From Erythrobacter sp. KY5 (GTDB taxonomy: Bacteria > Pseudomonadota > Alphaproteobacteria > Sphingomonadales > Sphingomonadaceae): a DNA stretch of 64,000 nt. How positions within the stretch are numbered: position 1 is the stretch's first letter; every line of letters begins with the position of its first letter. The notes beneath the pieces were generated by a model, which saw nothing but the letters and a program-made list of their open reading frames with translations, was not told the DNA's origin and made no database searches. The stretch spans positions 2,153,001 to 2,217,000 of the forward strand of contig NZ_CP021912.1 in the NCBI RefSeq assembly GCF_003264115.1. Direction: 5' to 3'. Position numbers and translations under genes: made by a program. Shown here in pieces: positions 45,177 to 56,001 of the stretch.

Positions 45177-46721
45177 GTGACCGCAACTCCCGCATCCTTT
45201 CCGATCGGGCTAGAAAACGCTGCCGGGGCCGCGAGTGCTCTTGAACGCGGCGCCCCTGCGCTTGTCTGGCGCAAGGTCGTTGCCGACAGCGACACGCCTG
45301 TGGGTGCGGCGCGCCGCCTGATCGTGCCCGGACGCGGAGACTTCCTGCTGGAATCGGTCGAAGGCGGCGAAGTGCGCGGGCGCTATTCGCTGCTCGGCCT
45401 TGATCCCGACCTCGTCTTTCGAGCGAGCGCAAGCGAAGCGGCGATCAACCGCACATGGAAGGCGAACCGCGATGCTTTCGAGCCATGCGAAGGCGATGCC
45501 CTGAGTGAGCTTCGCGCGCTCGCCGATGCATGCCGCGTCGACGTGCCCGAGGGGGTTCAAAACCCGCTTCCCCCCGCCCTCGCCTGTCTGGTTGGCTATT
45601 TCGGGTATGAAACGATCGGCCTTGTCGAAACGCTCCCGCGCGCGCCGCAGAGCGAGCTTGCATTGCCGGACATGCTGTTCGTGCGCCCCACGGTGATCCT
45701 TGTCTTTGACAGATTGAGCGACGCGCTTTTCTGCGTGGCACCGATCTGGGAGGCCGATGATCCGCACGCAGCCATCGAAGCGGCGGGAGAACGCATCGAC
45801 GAAACCCTGCGCGCCCTCGTCCAGCCTCGCCCGGAAGCGCCCCGTATGGCGGCTGACACGCCTGAACCCGAACTCACCCCGGTCATGGCGGGAGAGGATT
45901 ACAAGGCGCTCGCCCTTCGCGCGAAGGAGTACATTCTTGCAGGCGATATTTTCCAGGTGGTGCTGGCCCAGCGCTTTACGTGCCCGTTCGAATTGCCGCC
46001 GCTTGAGCTTTATCGAAGCCTTCGGCGGGTCAATCCTTCGCCCTTTCTCTATTTCCTCGACCTGCCCGGTTTCGCCATCGTCGGCTCAAGCCCGGAAATT
46101 CTTGTGCGTGTGCGGGATGGAGAGGTCACGATCCGGCCAATCGCAGGCACCCGCCCACGGGGCGAAACTCCCGCGCTGGACCGCGAGAACGAGCAGAGCC
46201 TTCTGGCCGATCCGAAAGAACGCGCCGAACACCTCATGCTGCTCGACCTTGGTCGCAACGATGTTGGCCGGGTGGCAGCACGCGGCAGCGTAGAGGTGAC
46301 TGACAGCTTCACCATCGAACGCTACAGCCACGTCATGCACATCGTGAGCAATGTCGTCGGCCGCCTTGCAAGCGACAGGGACGCGCTCGATGCGCTGTTT
46401 GCAGGCTTTCCGGCGGGCACCGTATCAGGAGCGCCCAAGGTGCGTGCGTGCGAAATCATCGCTGAGCTCGAACCCGAGACCCGCGGAGCCTATGCTGGCG
46501 GCGTCGGCTATTTCGCACCGGACGGGTCGGTGGATTCGTGCATCGTTTTGCGCACCGCGGTCGTGAAGGACGGTACCATGCACGTTCAGGCGGGCGCAGG
46601 CATCGTTGCCGACAGCGACCCGGACTACGAGCTTGCCGAATGCCGCGCTAAGGCGGGCGCACTCATCGCTGCGGCGAAAGAGGCCGTGCGTGTCGCAAGC
46701 GAACCGGGATTTGGACAATGA
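45177..46721 (+). CDS. trpE: Anthranilate synthase component I
   Basis: Converts chorismate and ammonia/glutamine to anthranilate with TrpG. The 514-residue protein starts at GTG 45177. The N-terminal LLES motif (residues 57-60), which binds feedback-inhibiting tryptophan, is intact. The chorismate-binding part has GTRPRGETPALD, LLADPKERAEHLMLLDLGRND and FPAGTVSGAPKVRA. It ends in an ATGA overlap with the next gene, which is not a trp gene. Confidence 0.97.
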   Translation: MTATPASFPIGLENAAGAASALERGAPALVWRKVVADSDTPVGAARRLIVPGRGDFLLESVEGGEVRGRYSLLGLDPDLVFRASASEAAINRTWKANRDAFEPCEGDALSELRALADACRVDVPEGVQNPLPPALACLVGYFGYETIGLVETLPRAPQSELALPDMLFVRPTVILVFDRLSDALFCVAPIWEADDPHAAIEAAGERIDETLRALVQPRPEAPRMAADTPEPELTPVMAGEDYKALALRAKEYILAGDIFQVVLAQRFTCPFELPPLELYRSLRRVNPSPFLYFLDLPGFAIVGSSPEILVRVRDGEVTIRPIAGTRPRGETPALDRENEQSLLADPKERAEHLMLLDLGRNDVGRVAARGSVEVTDSFTIERYSHVMHIVSNVVGRLASDRDALDALFAGFPAGTVSGAPKVRACEIIAELEPETRGAYAGGVGYFAPDGSVDSCIVLRTAVVKDGTMHVQAGAGIVADSDPDYELAECRAKAGALIAAAKEAVRVASEPGFGQ

Positions 46722-47557
46722 AGCGCAGCGCAATCATCCTGAGCGCCCTCGCCCTTGCGGCATGCGAGCAGCAACCGGCTGGCGAACCCGTCGTGAGAGC
46801 CGAGCTTAGCGATGCGGTAGCGGGCGATGAACTCGCCGCTCTCGAAGAGCTGGTGCCGGATGTTGGCGGAGTGCCCGATCCAAATTCGGCCTGCCTTCCG
46901 GTCACGTTTGAAGAGACCTCGCTAACCCACTGCACTGCCGATCCAGCCACCCATCGCATCCGCACTTCACTTGCTCCTGCAAGCGGCGAAGAGTTCGGCA
47001 CGATCAGCGCCTGGGCCGCCGGCCGCAACGAGAGTGCAATCGCCTTTGTCATGAATGCCGGTATGTATGGCGACGACCTGCGCCCGCTGGGCTACTTCGT
47101 GCAGGATGGCGAACGGCTTGCCGAGCTTGATCGCGGCGAGGGTTCGGGCAACTTCTACATGAAGCCTAACGGGGTCTTCTTCGGCACCGGCGGCAATTGG
47201 AACATCGTTGAAACCGGCGTATTTCTGCGCACCATCGGCACGCGGCCCGCATTCGGAACTCAGTCCGGTCCAATGCTCGTCATGAACGGCGAGCTTCACC
47301 CCGAATTTCAGGAAAACGGCCCCTCGCGCGCGATCCGCAATGGGGTGGGCATTGACGAGGAAGGCCGCGCTCATTTCGTGATTTCGAACGAGGCAATCAG
47401 CTTCGGACGCTTCGCCCGTTTCTTCCGCGACGAATTGCAGACCCCCAACGCGCTGTTCCTCGACGGCAACATTTCCTCGCTCTGGAATCCAGCATCCGGG
47501 CGAATGGACGAACGCCGCGTCGGACCGCTGTTGGTGGTGGAGAGAATTGATGATTAA
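46718..47557 (+). CDS. Phosphodiester glycosidase-family (DUF2233/NAGPA-like) lipoprotein
   Basis: The 279-residue protein has a lipoprotein signal (LALAAC, lipid Cys16), then a domain with FVMNAGMYGDDLRPLGYFVQDG, NFYMKPNGVFF, TQSGPMLVMNGEL and NALFLDGNISS. This is the pattern of the NAGPA-like family that cleaves sugar-phosphodiester bonds. It is cotranslated with trpE (ATGA) and with the following peptidase gene (overlapping stop and start). Why an envelope hydrolase sits in the trp operon is unclear. Confidence 0.87.
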   Translation: MKRSAIILSALALAACEQQPAGEPVVRAELSDAVAGDELAALEELVPDVGGVPDPNSACLPVTFEETSLTHCTADPATHRIRTSLAPASGEEFGTISAWAAGRNESAIAFVMNAGMYGDDLRPLGYFVQDGERLAELDRGEGSGNFYMKPNGVFFGTGGNWNIVETGVFLRTIGTRPAFGTQSGPMLVMNGELHPEFQENGPSRAIRNGVGIDEEGRAHFVISNEAISFGRFARFFRDELQTPNALFLDGNISSLWNPASGRMDERRVGPLLVVERIDD

Positions 47558-48527
47558 CTCGAACATGCTCGACTACAAACGCACGCTCTATCCCGAGATC
47601 GAGCCCTATGAGACCGGTATGCTGGACGTTGGTGAAGGCCACCAGCTTTATTACGAGCGCGTCGGCACGCCGGGTGCAAAGCCTGCGGTGTTCCTGCATG
47701 GCGGCCCCGGCGGCGGTATGGCTCCTACGCACCGGCGGCAGTGGAACCCGGAATTGTACGATGTCTTGCTGTTCGACCAGCGCGGCTGCGGCAAGTCGCT
47801 GCCTTTCGCGGAAATCGAGAACAACGACACCTGGCGCATCGTCGAGGACGTTGAGCGTCTGCGCGACATGTGCGGGCATGAAAAATGGCAGGTGTTCGGC
47901 GGCAGCTGGGGCGCGACGCTCGCGCTCGCCTATGCCCAAAAGCACCCCGAGCGCACCTCCGAGATCGTGCTGCGCGGCGTATTTCTCGCCCGCCAGAAGG
48001 AAAAGGCGTGGCTTTACGAATATGGCGCGAGCGAGATTATGTCGGAGCAATGGGACCAGTTTACCGGTCTCATTCCCGAGGGTGAGCGCGGCAATCTCGT
48101 CGAAGCCTATCACGACCGCCTGACCAGCGAAGACGAGGCCACGCGCCTCGCCGCCGCCAAAGAATGGTCGCTGTGGGAAGGCACGGTCGCGACCCTGCTC
48201 CCCAACGACGCACTGCTCGCCGATTTCGAAGATCCGGCAAAGGCTGTCCCCTTTGCCCGCATCTGCGCGCGCTTCTTCCTCAACGACTTCTACCTCGAGG
48301 AAGCGCAGCTGCTGCGCGACGTCGACAAGATCCGCGACATCCCGACAATCATTGTGCAGGGCCGCCATGACATCTGCACCCCGCCCACCAGCGCGTGGGA
48401 GCTAAAAAAGGCCATGCCCGAGGCCGAGCTGTGGATGGTCCACGACGCAGGCCACTCGGCAAGCGAGCCGGGCATCATTGACGGACTGGTCCGCGCAACC
48501 GACAAGCTGGCGGGCAAGACCGCTTGA
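47550..48527 (+). CDS. pip: Proline iminopeptidase
   Basis: Alpha/beta hydrolase (S33) that releases N-terminal proline from peptides. The 325-residue protein has HGGPGGG (oxyanion, residues 50-56), DQRGCGKS, nucleophile Ser119 in [14 protein letters not shown], acid Asp in [10 protein letters not shown] and His in [10 protein letters not shown], the full S33 set. ATG 47550 overlaps the upstream stop; a TTG codon lies directly before it. No signal peptide, so cytoplasmic. Sits between trpE and trpG. Confidence 0.94.
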   Translation: MINSNMLDYKRTLYPEIEPYETGMLDVGEGHQLYYERVGTPGAKPAVFLHGGPGGGMAPTHRRQWNPELYDVLLFDQRGCGKSLPFAEIENNDTWRIVEDVERLRDMCGHEKWQVFGGSWGATLALAYAQKHPERTSEIVLRGVFLARQKEKAWLYEYGASEIMSEQWDQFTGLIPEGERGNLVEAYHDRLTSEDEATRLAAAKEWSLWEGTVATLLPNDALLADFEDPAKAVPFARICARFFLNDFYLEEAQLLRDVDKIRDIPTIIVQGRHDICTPPTSAWELKKAMPEAELWMVHDAGHSASEPGIIDGLVRATDKLAGKTA

Positions 48528-48531
48528 GACC

Positions 48532-49134
48532 ATGAACCAGATCCTCGTCATCGACAATTACGACAGCTTCACCTTCAACCTTGTCCATTACCTGATGGAA
48601 CTGGGCGCGGATGTGCGTGTGGAGCGCAATGACGCGATCAGTGCGAGCGAGGCGCTGGCGACGAATGCGAGCGGGTTTCTGATCTCGCCCGGTCCTTGCA
48701 CTCCCAATGAAGCGGGTATCAGTCTCGATCTCGTCGCCGCCTGCGCGGATGCCGAGAAGCCTCTGCTTGGCGTGTGTCTGGGCCATCAGGCAATTGGTCA
48801 ACATTTCGGCGGCACGGTCACGCGCGGCGGGTTGATGCATGGCAAGACCTCGCCGGTCACACATGAGGGAACCGGCGTTTTCGCTGGCCTGCCCTCGCCC
48901 TTCACCGCGACGCGCTATCACTCGCTGATCGTCGAGGACATCCCCGAGGCGCTTGAAGTGAACGCCAGGTCCGATGACGGTTTCGTACAGGGCTTCCGCC
49001 ACGCAGACCTTCCCATCCACGGCGTCCAGTTCCACCCAGAAAGCATCGCGACCGAGCACGGCCACGACCTGCTCGCCAACTTCCTGCGCCTGTGCGGGAT
49101 AGCGACGCCAGAAAACGAGAACATTCCCGCATGA
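48532..49134 (+). CDS. trpG: Anthranilate synthase component II (glutamine amidotransferase)
   Basis: The 200-residue class I amidotransferase supplies ammonia to TrpE. It starts [19 protein letters not shown], has the nucleophile Cys in [15 protein letters not shown] and ends with the His/Glu pair in [16 protein letters not shown] 48532 lies five bases after the pip stop; an in-frame start at 48478 would run through pip. The stop overlaps trpD (ATGA). Confidence 0.96.
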   Translation: MNQILVIDNYDSFTFNLVHYLMELGADVRVERNDAISASEALATNASGFLISPGPCTPNEAGISLDLVAACADAEKPLLGVCLGHQAIGQHFGGTVTRGGLMHGKTSPVTHEGTGVFAGLPSPFTATRYHSLIVEDIPEALEVNARSDDGFVQGFRHADLPIHGVQFHPESIATEHGHDLLANFLRLCGIATPENENIPA

Positions 49135-50123
49135 AGACGCTCCCCCTCGCCGTACCTCACATGAGCGAGACCGAGGCCGAGGAGGTCTTCGGCTGGATCC
49201 TCGATGGCGAGGCGACGGACGAGGAAATCGCGCGCTTCCTGCTCGCCATGACCGAGCGCAGCGAAACGGCTGACGAAATTGCCGGTGCAGCGCGAGCCCT
49301 GCGAGCCCGCCTAATCCCGATTGAAGCGCCAGAGGGCGCGGTCGATTGCTGCGGAACGGGCGGCGACGGGCATCATACGCTGAACGTCTCGACCGCGGTG
49401 AGCCTCGTGGTCGCGGCCTGCGGCGTGCCGGTGGCAAAACACGGCAACCGCGCTGCCTCGTCCAAGTCGGGGGCGGCGGACACTCTGGAAGCGCTCGGCC
49501 TCGATATGGACGCAGCCGGACGCACGGCGGAGAAGGCGTTGGCACAGCTCGGCATCTGCTTCCTGTTTGCAAAGAACCATCACCCTGCCATGGGCCGCAT
49601 CCAGCCCATTCGCCTTCAGATCGGCAAGCGCACGATCTTCAACCTCATGGGACCGCTGTCGAACCCGGCAGGCGTGAAGCGCCAGCTGATCGGCATCGCG
49701 CGCCCCGGTTACGTCCCGATCTATGCCGAGGCGAAAGCGAAGCTGGGTACGGAGCGCACATTCATCGTTTCGGGCGACGAGGGCCTCGACGAACTCAGCC
49801 TAGCGGGCGGAAACGAACTTGCCGATGTCACCGGCAACGAATTTGCAATGCGCCGTGTCGATGCATCGGACGTAAATCTCCCCCACGCCCCGGTCGAAGC
49901 GATCCGCGGAGGCGATGCGCAGCACAATGCGAAGGCCTTGAAGGCGCTGCTCGAAGGCACGCCCGGACCATACCGAGATGCCGTTGTGCTGAACGCTGCG
50001 GCGACTTTGGTGGTTTCAGGCAAGGTTGATGAATGGGCCGATGGCGCCGCCATGGCGGCCGAGGCGCTCGACAGCGGAGCGGCGGCAAAGCTGCTTGCCG
50101 ACTGGATAGAGATGGCGGTCTGA
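49131..50123 (+). CDS. trpD: Anthranilate phosphoribosyltransferase
   Basis: Second step of tryptophan synthesis. The 330-residue protein has the PRPP-binding [48 protein letters not shown] and [15 protein letters not shown]. The start at ATG 49131 overlaps the trpG stop, indicating coupled translation. trpC starts five bases after its stop. Confidence 0.96.
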   Translation: MKTLPLAVPHMSETEAEEVFGWILDGEATDEEIARFLLAMTERSETADEIAGAARALRARLIPIEAPEGAVDCCGTGGDGHHTLNVSTAVSLVVAACGVPVAKHGNRAASSKSGAADTLEALGLDMDAAGRTAEKALAQLGICFLFAKNHHPAMGRIQPIRLQIGKRTIFNLMGPLSNPAGVKRQLIGIARPGYVPIYAEAKAKLGTERTFIVSGDEGLDELSLAGGNELADVTGNEFAMRRVDASDVNLPHAPVEAIRGGDAQHNAKALKALLEGTPGPYRDAVVLNAAATLVVSGKVDEWADGAAMAAEALDSGAAAKLLADWIEMAV

Positions 50124-50128
50124 CGCGC

Positions 50129-50917
50129 ATGAACAAGCTTGAAGAAATCTGCGCGGCAAAGCGCGAAGTGGTCGCCGCCCGCAAAGGCGCTGTGCCCCTC
50201 AGCCAGCTCGAACAGGCGGCGGCCATCCAGACCGCTCCGCGCGGCTTTGAGGCGGCTTTGCGTAAACGCGCACAGACCGGCTTTGCGCTGATTGCCGAAA
50301 TCAAGAAAGCAAGCCCGTCAAAAGGCCTGATCCGCGAGGATTTTCACCCGGCACGCCATGCAGCCGACTATGAAAAAGGGGGCGCGGCCTGTCTTTCGGT
50401 CCTGACCGACGCGCCCTATTTCCAGGGGCACGAAGACTATCTCGTCTCCGCCCGCGCCGCGTGCCAGCTCCCTGTCCTGCGCAAGGACTTCATGGTCGAC
50501 CCTTGGCAATGCCTCGAAGCGCGCGCAATCGGGGCGGACGCGATCCTCATCATCGTTGCCGCGCTGGAAGATGGCCAGATGGCCGAAATCGAAGCCGCCT
50601 CACTCGAACACAATATGGACGTGCTGATCGAAGTCCATGACGAGAAGGAACTCGATCGCGCCGCTACGCATCTGAAAAGCCGTCTCCTTGGCGTCAACAA
50701 CCGCGACCTCAAGACTTTCACCACATCGCTTGGCGTCACCGAACGCCTTGCTCCGCTTGCACCGGAAGGCGCGTTGCTGGTGGGGGAAAGCGGTATCTCG
50801 GATCATGCCGACCTCGAAAGGTTGGCGAAAAGCGGGGTGCGGACGTTCCTCGTCGGCGAAAGCCTGATGCGGGCCGATGACATCGTGGCGGCGACGCGGA
50901 CCTTGCTCGAAGGATAA
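50129..50917 (+). CDS. trpC: Indole-3-glycerol-phosphate synthase
   Basis: The 262-residue TIM-barrel enzyme closes the indole ring. Motifs are [42 protein letters not shown] and [12 protein letters not shown] near the C-terminal third, then GESGI. It is a stand-alone TrpC without a TrpF domain. The trpF, trpB and trpA genes are not in the window. The next gene, moaC, follows after 168 bases, in which I see no terminator. Confidence 0.96.
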   Translation: MNKLEEICAAKREVVAARKGAVPLSQLEQAAAIQTAPRGFEAALRKRAQTGFALIAEIKKASPSKGLIREDFHPARHAADYEKGGAACLSVLTDAPYFQGHEDYLVSARAACQLPVLRKDFMVDPWQCLEARAIGADAILIIVAALEDGQMAEIEAASLEHNMDVLIEVHDEKELDRAATHLKSRLLGVNNRDLKTFTTSLGVTERLAPLAPEGALLVGESGISDHADLERLAKSGVRTFLVGESLMRADDIVAATRTLLEG

Positions 50918-51085
50918 TCGCGCACTGTCCTACATGCCGCCTTCGTGGCATCACCCGGATATGACTGGCGCAGCGAATGTCCTTAATGATCGAAAATGGC
51001 TATCAGACCGCGTTGGTGTGATCGACCCACTATTTGCCTCTGGACCGTGTAACATGCGGTCCACTTCTCAGGTAAGGTCCTGAAT

Positions 51086-51562
51086 ATGAACGGTTTGACA
51101 CACCTCGATTCGCAAGGCTCCGCGCGCATGGTCGATGTCGGCGGCAAAGCCGAAACGCAGCGTATCGCGATTGCGTCCGGGCGGATCGGCATGTCTCCCG
51201 AAGCTCTCGAAGCAATCCGCCAAGGCGATGCGCCCAAGGGGGATGTACTCGGCACGGCGCGCATCGCCGGGATCATGGCCGCCAAGCGCACGGGCGAGCT
51301 GATCCCGCTGTGCCATCCGCTCGGGCTTGAAGCGGTGAGCGTCGAGTTCGCTTTCGAAGATCGCTCGATCCGTGCCACCGCTACCGCATCGCTGACAGGC
51401 AAGACCGGCGTGGAAATGGAGGCGATGGTCGCCGTTTCGACCGCGCTGCTCACCATCTACGACATGGCGAAGGCCATCGATAAGGGGATGGTGATTGGCG
51501 AGGTGCGCCTCATCGAGAAGCGCGGCGGCAAGTCCGGCGATTGGAAAGCGCCCGCCGCGTGA
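51086..51562 (+). CDS. moaC: Cyclic pyranopterin monophosphate synthase
   Basis: Molybdenum cofactor enzyme, 158 residues. Features are the N-terminal [44 protein letters not shown] and [31 protein letters not shown]. The moeA start overlaps its stop (GTGA), so the two molybdopterin genes are translationally coupled. Confidence 0.97.
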   Translation: MNGLTHLDSQGSARMVDVGGKAETQRIAIASGRIGMSPEALEAIRQGDAPKGDVLGTARIAGIMAAKRTGELIPLCHPLGLEAVSVEFAFEDRSIRATATASLTGKTGVEMEAMVAVSTALLTIYDMAKAIDKGMVIGEVRLIEKRGGKSGDWKAPAA

Positions 51563-52737
51563 GCGGATTGCTCGACCTTGACGAGGCGCAAGAGCGGCTG
51601 CTCGCGCTTGTACCGGTGCTGGGCGCGGAAACGGTCCCGGTTGAAGAGGCATTGGGCAGGGTCCTGGCGCACGACCTCAAGGCGGCCCGAACCCAGCCTT
51701 CCGCAGACCTGTCGGCGATGGATGGCTACGCGCTTTCAGGTGCGGGACCATGGAAGCTCGTCGGTGAAAGCCGCGCCGGTGCGCCCTTCGATGGAAAGCT
51801 GGCTGAGGGCGAAGCCGTGCGGATCTCAACCGGTGCGCACATGCCCGCCGGCAGCGATAGCGTCCTCATTCAGGAAAACGCCCACGTCACGCAAGACGAA
51901 GTGAGCGCCGAGGATGCCCCGCCCCTCGGAAAGCATGTCCGCAAACGCGGTTTCGACTTCGCCTCCGGAGACACCGTACTCGAAGCCGGAACCCGGATCG
52001 GCCCTGCTCAACTCGCGCTGGCCATCACATCGGGTCACGGCACGTTGGCGGTCCGCAAACGCGCAAAAGTGGCGGTGCTCGATAGTGGTGATGAGCTGAG
52101 CTCAGATCCTGAAAACTGCGGTCCGAACCAAATCCCCGCCTCGAACGGAGCGATGATAGCCGCCATGCTGCGGCCCCTCGTCGGTGAATGCATGAGGATC
52201 GGACCGGTGGGCGACGATATGGGCGCGCTCGCAGCCGCTCTCGCCAGAGCGGAAGGCTGCGACATCCTCATCACATCGGGGGGAGCATCTGTGGGAGACC
52301 ACGATCTCGTGCAATCGGCCTTGCGCGAATGGGGCGCGGATATAGCCTTCTGGAAAGTGGCTATCCGGCCGGGCAAGCCGCTCATGGTCGCGACGCGAGG
52401 CTCGCAAGTGGTGCTTGGCCTGCCGGGGAACCCTGTCTCAAGCTTCGTGACCGCGTTTCTGTTCGCGCTGCCCCTCGCCCGTGCGGCGATGGGAATGGCG
52501 GCGCGCTTGCCGGTCGCGGTGACTGCTCAAGCCGCTGAGACAATGCCCGCGACAGGAGCTCGCCGCGAGTTCGTGCGCGGTGTCTTCGACGGGCAGCGCG
52601 TTCGCCGCGCAGCATCGCAGGATTCGAGCGCAATCCGCTCACTTGCAGCAGCCAACTGCCTGATCGAACGCCCTGCCGGATCAGGCGAAGTGCAACCGGG
52701 TGAGCCTGTGCGCATCTACAACATCGAAAATGGCTGA
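51559..52737 (+). CDS. moeA: Molybdopterin molybdenumtransferase
   Basis: Inserts molybdate into adenylylated molybdopterin. From GTG 51559 the protein has about 392 residues with the MoeA motifs [30 protein letters not shown]...[29 protein letters not shown] and [14 protein letters not shown] at 51541 lies inside moaC and is less likely. lexA follows after about 210 bases that contain its own promoter. Confidence 0.95.
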   Translation: MSGLLDLDEAQERLLALVPVLGAETVPVEEALGRVLAHDLKAARTQPSADLSAMDGYALSGAGPWKLVGESRAGAPFDGKLAEGEAVRISTGAHMPAGSDSVLIQENAHVTQDEVSAEDAPPLGKHVRKRGFDFASGDTVLEAGTRIGPAQLALAITSGHGTLAVRKRAKVAVLDSGDELSSDPENCGPNQIPASNGAMIAAMLRPLVGECMRIGPVGDDMGALAAALARAEGCDILITSGGASVGDHDLVQSALREWGADIAFWKVAIRPGKPLMVATRGSQVVLGLPGNPVSSFVTAFLFALPLARAAMGMAARLPVAVTAQAAETMPATGARREFVRGVFDGQRVRRAASQDSSAIRSLAAANCLIERPAGSGEVQPGEPVRIYNIENG

Positions 52738-52765
52738 TTCCCTTGGGTTTGTCGACATAGTCCGC

Positions 52766-52808
52766 TTGACACGATTTCCGAAGTTGCCTACTTGTTCCAC
52801 ATTCGTTC
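52766..52808 (+). promoter_or_regulatory. lexA promoter with SOS box (LexA autoregulation)
   Basis: GTTC (52794-52797), seven bases, GTTC (52805-52808) is a perfect alphaproteobacterial LexA box. A -35-like TTGACA at 52766-52771 places the box over the -10/start region, so bound LexA would block RNA polymerase. The box is about 145 bases from the lexA ATG; the long leader shows nothing else. Confidence 0.88.
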
Positions 52809-52951
52809 ACCATATCGGTGCGCGGTTAGTGCTCTGTATCGCACCTGTTCCGTTTTGACGGACGGTGCCTCTGGGAGCGCGCGAGTTTGGCATTGCGCAC
52901 GGGCCACTTCCGGCTCAGGCGCGGACAATGCGGCTTTTACGGAGTTTGCCC

Positions 52952-53656
52952 ATGTTGACGGCAAAACAGCATGAATTGATCCGCTTCATTCAGCAGCGGC
53001 TTGAAGAAACCGGTATCTCGCCGAGCTTTGAGGAAATGAAAGAAGCGCTCGACCTGAAGAGCAAATCGGGGGTTCACCGCCTGATATCTGCTCTTGAAGA
53101 ACGCGGCTTTATCCGCCGCCTGCCCAACCGGGCTCGCGCGCTTGAGGTAATCAAGGTGCCGGAAGACGCGGTGACTGCAACGAGGTCGCAGGCCGCGCCC
53201 GCTTCGATTACGGCGAACGATGCGGTTGCTTCAGCTTCCAGCGTCATGGCGAAGGCGCCTCAGCCTGCCAATGACGTGATCGAAATCCCGCTTCACGGGC
53301 GCATCGCGGCTGGTGCACCGATTGAGGCACTCGAAGGGCAAAGCTCACTGCCGGTTCCTGCGGCGTTGCTTGGCCCGGGAGAGCATTACGCTCTTGAAGT
53401 GTCGGGAGACTCGATGATCGAGGCTGGCATCTTCGATGGCGATTTTGCCCTTGTTCGCCGAACCAACACCGCCCGCGATGGTGAGATCGTGGTGGCTCTG
53501 GTTCGCGGAGAAGAGGCAACGCTCAAGTACCTGCACAAGGAAGGCGCCATGGTTCGGCTCGATCCGGCCAATGCGACTTATGACGCACAGGTCTACGGCC
53601 CTGACGAGGTCGAAGTTCAGGGTAAACTTGCAGGTCTGTTGCGGCGTTATCACTGA
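52952..53656 (+). CDS. lexA: LexA repressor
   Basis: SOS repressor with self-cleavage. The 234-residue protein has an N-terminal winged helix ([20 protein letters not shown] to RALEVI), a linker of about 40 residues, and the S24 peptidase domain with the cleavage site Ala120-Gly121 (HGRIAAGAP), Ser154 ([14 protein letters not shown]) and Lys192 (ATLKYLH). ATG 52952 is the family start. The gene is preceded by its own SOS box. It overlaps the convergent comEC stop by seven bases. Confidence 0.97.
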   Translation: MLTAKQHELIRFIQQRLEETGISPSFEEMKEALDLKSKSGVHRLISALEERGFIRRLPNRARALEVIKVPEDAVTATRSQAAPASITANDAVASASSVMAKAPQPANDVIEIPLHGRIAAGAPIEALEGQSSLPVPAALLGPGEHYALEVSGDSMIEAGIFDGDFALVRRTNTARDGEIVVALVRGEEATLKYLHKEGAMVRLDPANATYDAQVYGPDEVEVQGKLAGLLRRYH

Positions 53657-55965
53657 TTGCGTGGTCGGCGGGGTGATGCAAGGTCGTCTTCCCCCCGCCA
53701 CCAGCCATGCCCTCCCTGACCTTCGGCAACGCTGGACACCTCGCCATCTTCAAGGTTGAGCGCAAGTCCGCCGGTGCGTGACAGCAAACGGCGGTCTGCC
53801 TTGAGCCAGCGAGGCTGGCACGATCTCGGCAGGAAACGGTCGGCGACCACGATATCGGCCCGCTCGCAGGCGGCAGAGAGCGAGCGCTCCTCTATAAGAT
53901 CGCGATTGCGCGCAAGCAGGAGAGACCAGGTCCTCCCTCCCCGTTCGATCACCAGCGTGCAAAACTCGGTCGAACACTGTGCGCCATCCCATTGTGCAAG
54001 AGGGATGGGTTCGCTTTGAACGCTCGCCAATTCGAGAAGGTTGTCGCGTGAATAGGAGGATCGGCTGTCACGCAAAGACAAGAGCCTGAGACTGCCATCG
54101 TCATCTTCGATCGTGATGCCGACATTGCGTCCTTCCCTCCCGATCAGGACATCCGGTATCGGCGTGAACAGCAGCAGGGCCGTCGCAAGACCTGCCGGCA
54201 CGAAGCCGAGCAAACGCGCCCTACCGCTCCACAGGGCGAGCCATAAGCCACCGCCTACGAAAAGCGCGATGGTCAGGCCGCTCATCTGAGGCATGAGCTT
54301 GACGGCACCGGGCTGTGAAGCGGTGAAGTGGGCAATGGTAAGCAGCGCCTTCAAAGAGGTCTCGACAAGCCACCAGAACGGTGCGCCGAGGCCAACGATA
54401 TCGAACGCCAATGCAACCGCGATGAGCGGCATCGAGATGAAGGTTACAAGCGGGATTGCGAGCACATTGGCGAAGGCCCCGTACAAGCCCGCGCGGTGGA
54501 AGTGGAATAGAACGATCGGCATGAGCGCGATCTCGATAACGAGACCGGTCACGAACAGCATGAACACCCCCCTGCCGAAACGGCGCGGCCAATGCTCTTC
54601 CCGCGGCGCGAGGAATGCTTTTACAGGCCCCGAGGAATGGAGCGCCACGATCGCAAGGACTGCAGCAAAGCTCATCTGGAAGCTCGGCCCGATGACGCTC
54701 TCCGGCCAAAGCAGCAGCACGAACGCGGCTGCGACCGCAACCATTCTCAAAGACAGCGCATCGCGGCCCATCGCAAGCGCGATCAGAACCAGCATGGCTG
54801 CGGCGCAGCTGCGCACGGTTGGAACCTGCGCACCTGTCAGCAAAGTATAGCCGATCCCGGCCAGCGCTCCGATAGCGGCAGCTGCGACCGGGAGCCTCAC
54901 GCGCAGAGCGATGGCGGGGAAAAGCGCAAGCAGCTTGAGCGCCATGAAATAGGCAGCCGCGATCACCGCGCTCACATGCAGCCCGCTGATTGCAAGCAGG
55001 TGGGTAAGGCCTGCATCGCGCATGGCGTCCTCGTCCGCCTCGGCGATTGCTCCCCTGTCGCCGCTTGCAAATGCAGCAGCGATTGTACCGGCCGAACCGT
55101 CGACGCGGTCCCTAACGTGGGCCGACAGAGCGCGTTGCATCGAGGCAATTCCGCTGGTTTGCGGCGCAGGCTCTATCACTTCGACCTCGCCCAGCACGCT
55201 GCCAGTGCCGCTCAACCCCTTGAACCAGGCTGCTCTGGCAAAATCGTAAGCGCCCGGTAGCATGGGGCTCGCCGGTGGCATGAGGCGGACGCGCATTCGG
55301 ACGACCGCTCCTTCAGCCAAGGCCCCGGCATCGAGGCCCTCTGTCGCATCCTGAGCAACGCCGAGCGGGACATTGACCCTGATCCTTCGGCCCTGCCCAT
55401 TGGCCGCATCACGAACAGCCAGCGTGAGGCGAATGCGGTCCTGCGATGGCTGATCCACGCGCTCAAGCACATATCCCTGAACGCGCTCGATCATGGGGCG
55501 CTCAATCGGCTCCGCGCCCACCATTTCGGAGCGCAGCCAGATGACGCTGACCCCTGCGGCAAAAACGAGGCCACACGCGATCAGGGCCGTTCGAACATGG
55601 TCGCGTTCCGGCCGGTCCCTCCACGCAGCCAGCGCGAACAAGGCCGTGAGCAAAGAGAGAGCGATCCCTGCGCACCATTGCCATTCGTTGCGCAAGGCGA
55701 ACCAGCTAAGGATTCCTGCGACGAAGACGACGGCCAGCCACGGTGCACGGTCGAAGCCCGCTCCGGCCAGGAAGGCTTCGACCTTGGTCGCAAGCGCGCT
55801 CGCAGCGCTGGACAATCCGCCGCCCCTTTGCCACAGGCGCGCAGCGGCCTCTCGAGGGCCAGACGGATCGGTTCGCGCAGCCTCAACGCTGCTGTCGGGC
55901 TCGCCCGCAATCGGAATGATCGGCGTATTGGCCAAGGGCCCATTTCCCCCTTCGGGTTCGGCCAT
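53650..55965 (-). CDS. comEC: ComEC/Rec2-family DNA-uptake channel protein
   Basis: Large membrane protein of 771 residues in the competence family that moves single-stranded DNA across the inner membrane. The N-terminal part has a DUF4131-like region and the central Competence domain has [18 protein letters not shown] and [25 protein letters not shown]. The C-terminal part lacks the metallo-beta-lactamase HxHxDH motif of Bacillus ComEC; only a remnant remains, as in many alphaproteobacteria. ATG 55965 is preferred; the frame continues to 56289 inside gltX. Confidence 0.9.
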   Translation of the reverse strand: MAEPEGGNGPLANTPIIPIAGEPDSSVEAARTDPSGPREAAARLWQRGGGLSSAASALATKVEAFLAGAGFDRAPWLAVVFVAGILSWFALRNEWQWCAGIALSLLTALFALAAWRDRPERDHVRTALIACGLVFAAGVSVIWLRSEMVGAEPIERPMIERVQGYVLERVDQPSQDRIRLTLAVRDAANGQGRRIRVNVPLGVAQDATEGLDAGALAEGAVVRMRVRLMPPASPMLPGAYDFARAAWFKGLSGTGSVLGEVEVIEPAPQTSGIASMQRALSAHVRDRVDGSAGTIAAAFASGDRGAIAEADEDAMRDAGLTHLLAISGLHVSAVIAAAYFMALKLLALFPAIALRVRLPVAAAAIGALAGIGYTLLTGAQVPTVRSCAAAMLVLIALAMGRDALSLRMVAVAAAFVLLLWPESVIGPSFQMSFAAVLAIVALHSSGPVKAFLAPREEHWPRRFGRGVFMLFVTGLVIEIALMPIVLFHFHRAGLYGAFANVLAIPLVTFISMPLIAVALAFDIVGLGAPFWWLVETSLKALLTIAHFTASQPGAVKLMPQMSGLTIALFVGGGLWLALWSGRARLLGFVPAGLATALLLFTPIPDVLIGREGRNVGITIEDDDGSLRLLSLRDSRSSYSRDNLLELASVQSEPIPLAQWDGAQCSTEFCTLVIERGGRTWSLLLARNRDLIEERSLSAACERADIVVADRFLPRSCQPRWLKADRRLLSRTGGLALNLEDGEVSSVAEGQGGHGWWRGEDDLASPRRPRNQ

Positions 55966-56001
55966 ACTCAATGCGCTAGAATGAATAGGAATATCAAGCC
56001 C

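Noticed and set aside
55597..56001. N-terminal extension of the gltX frame
   Set aside because: It runs antisense through comEC and has no similarity to glutamyl-tRNA synthetase; the real start is 56002.
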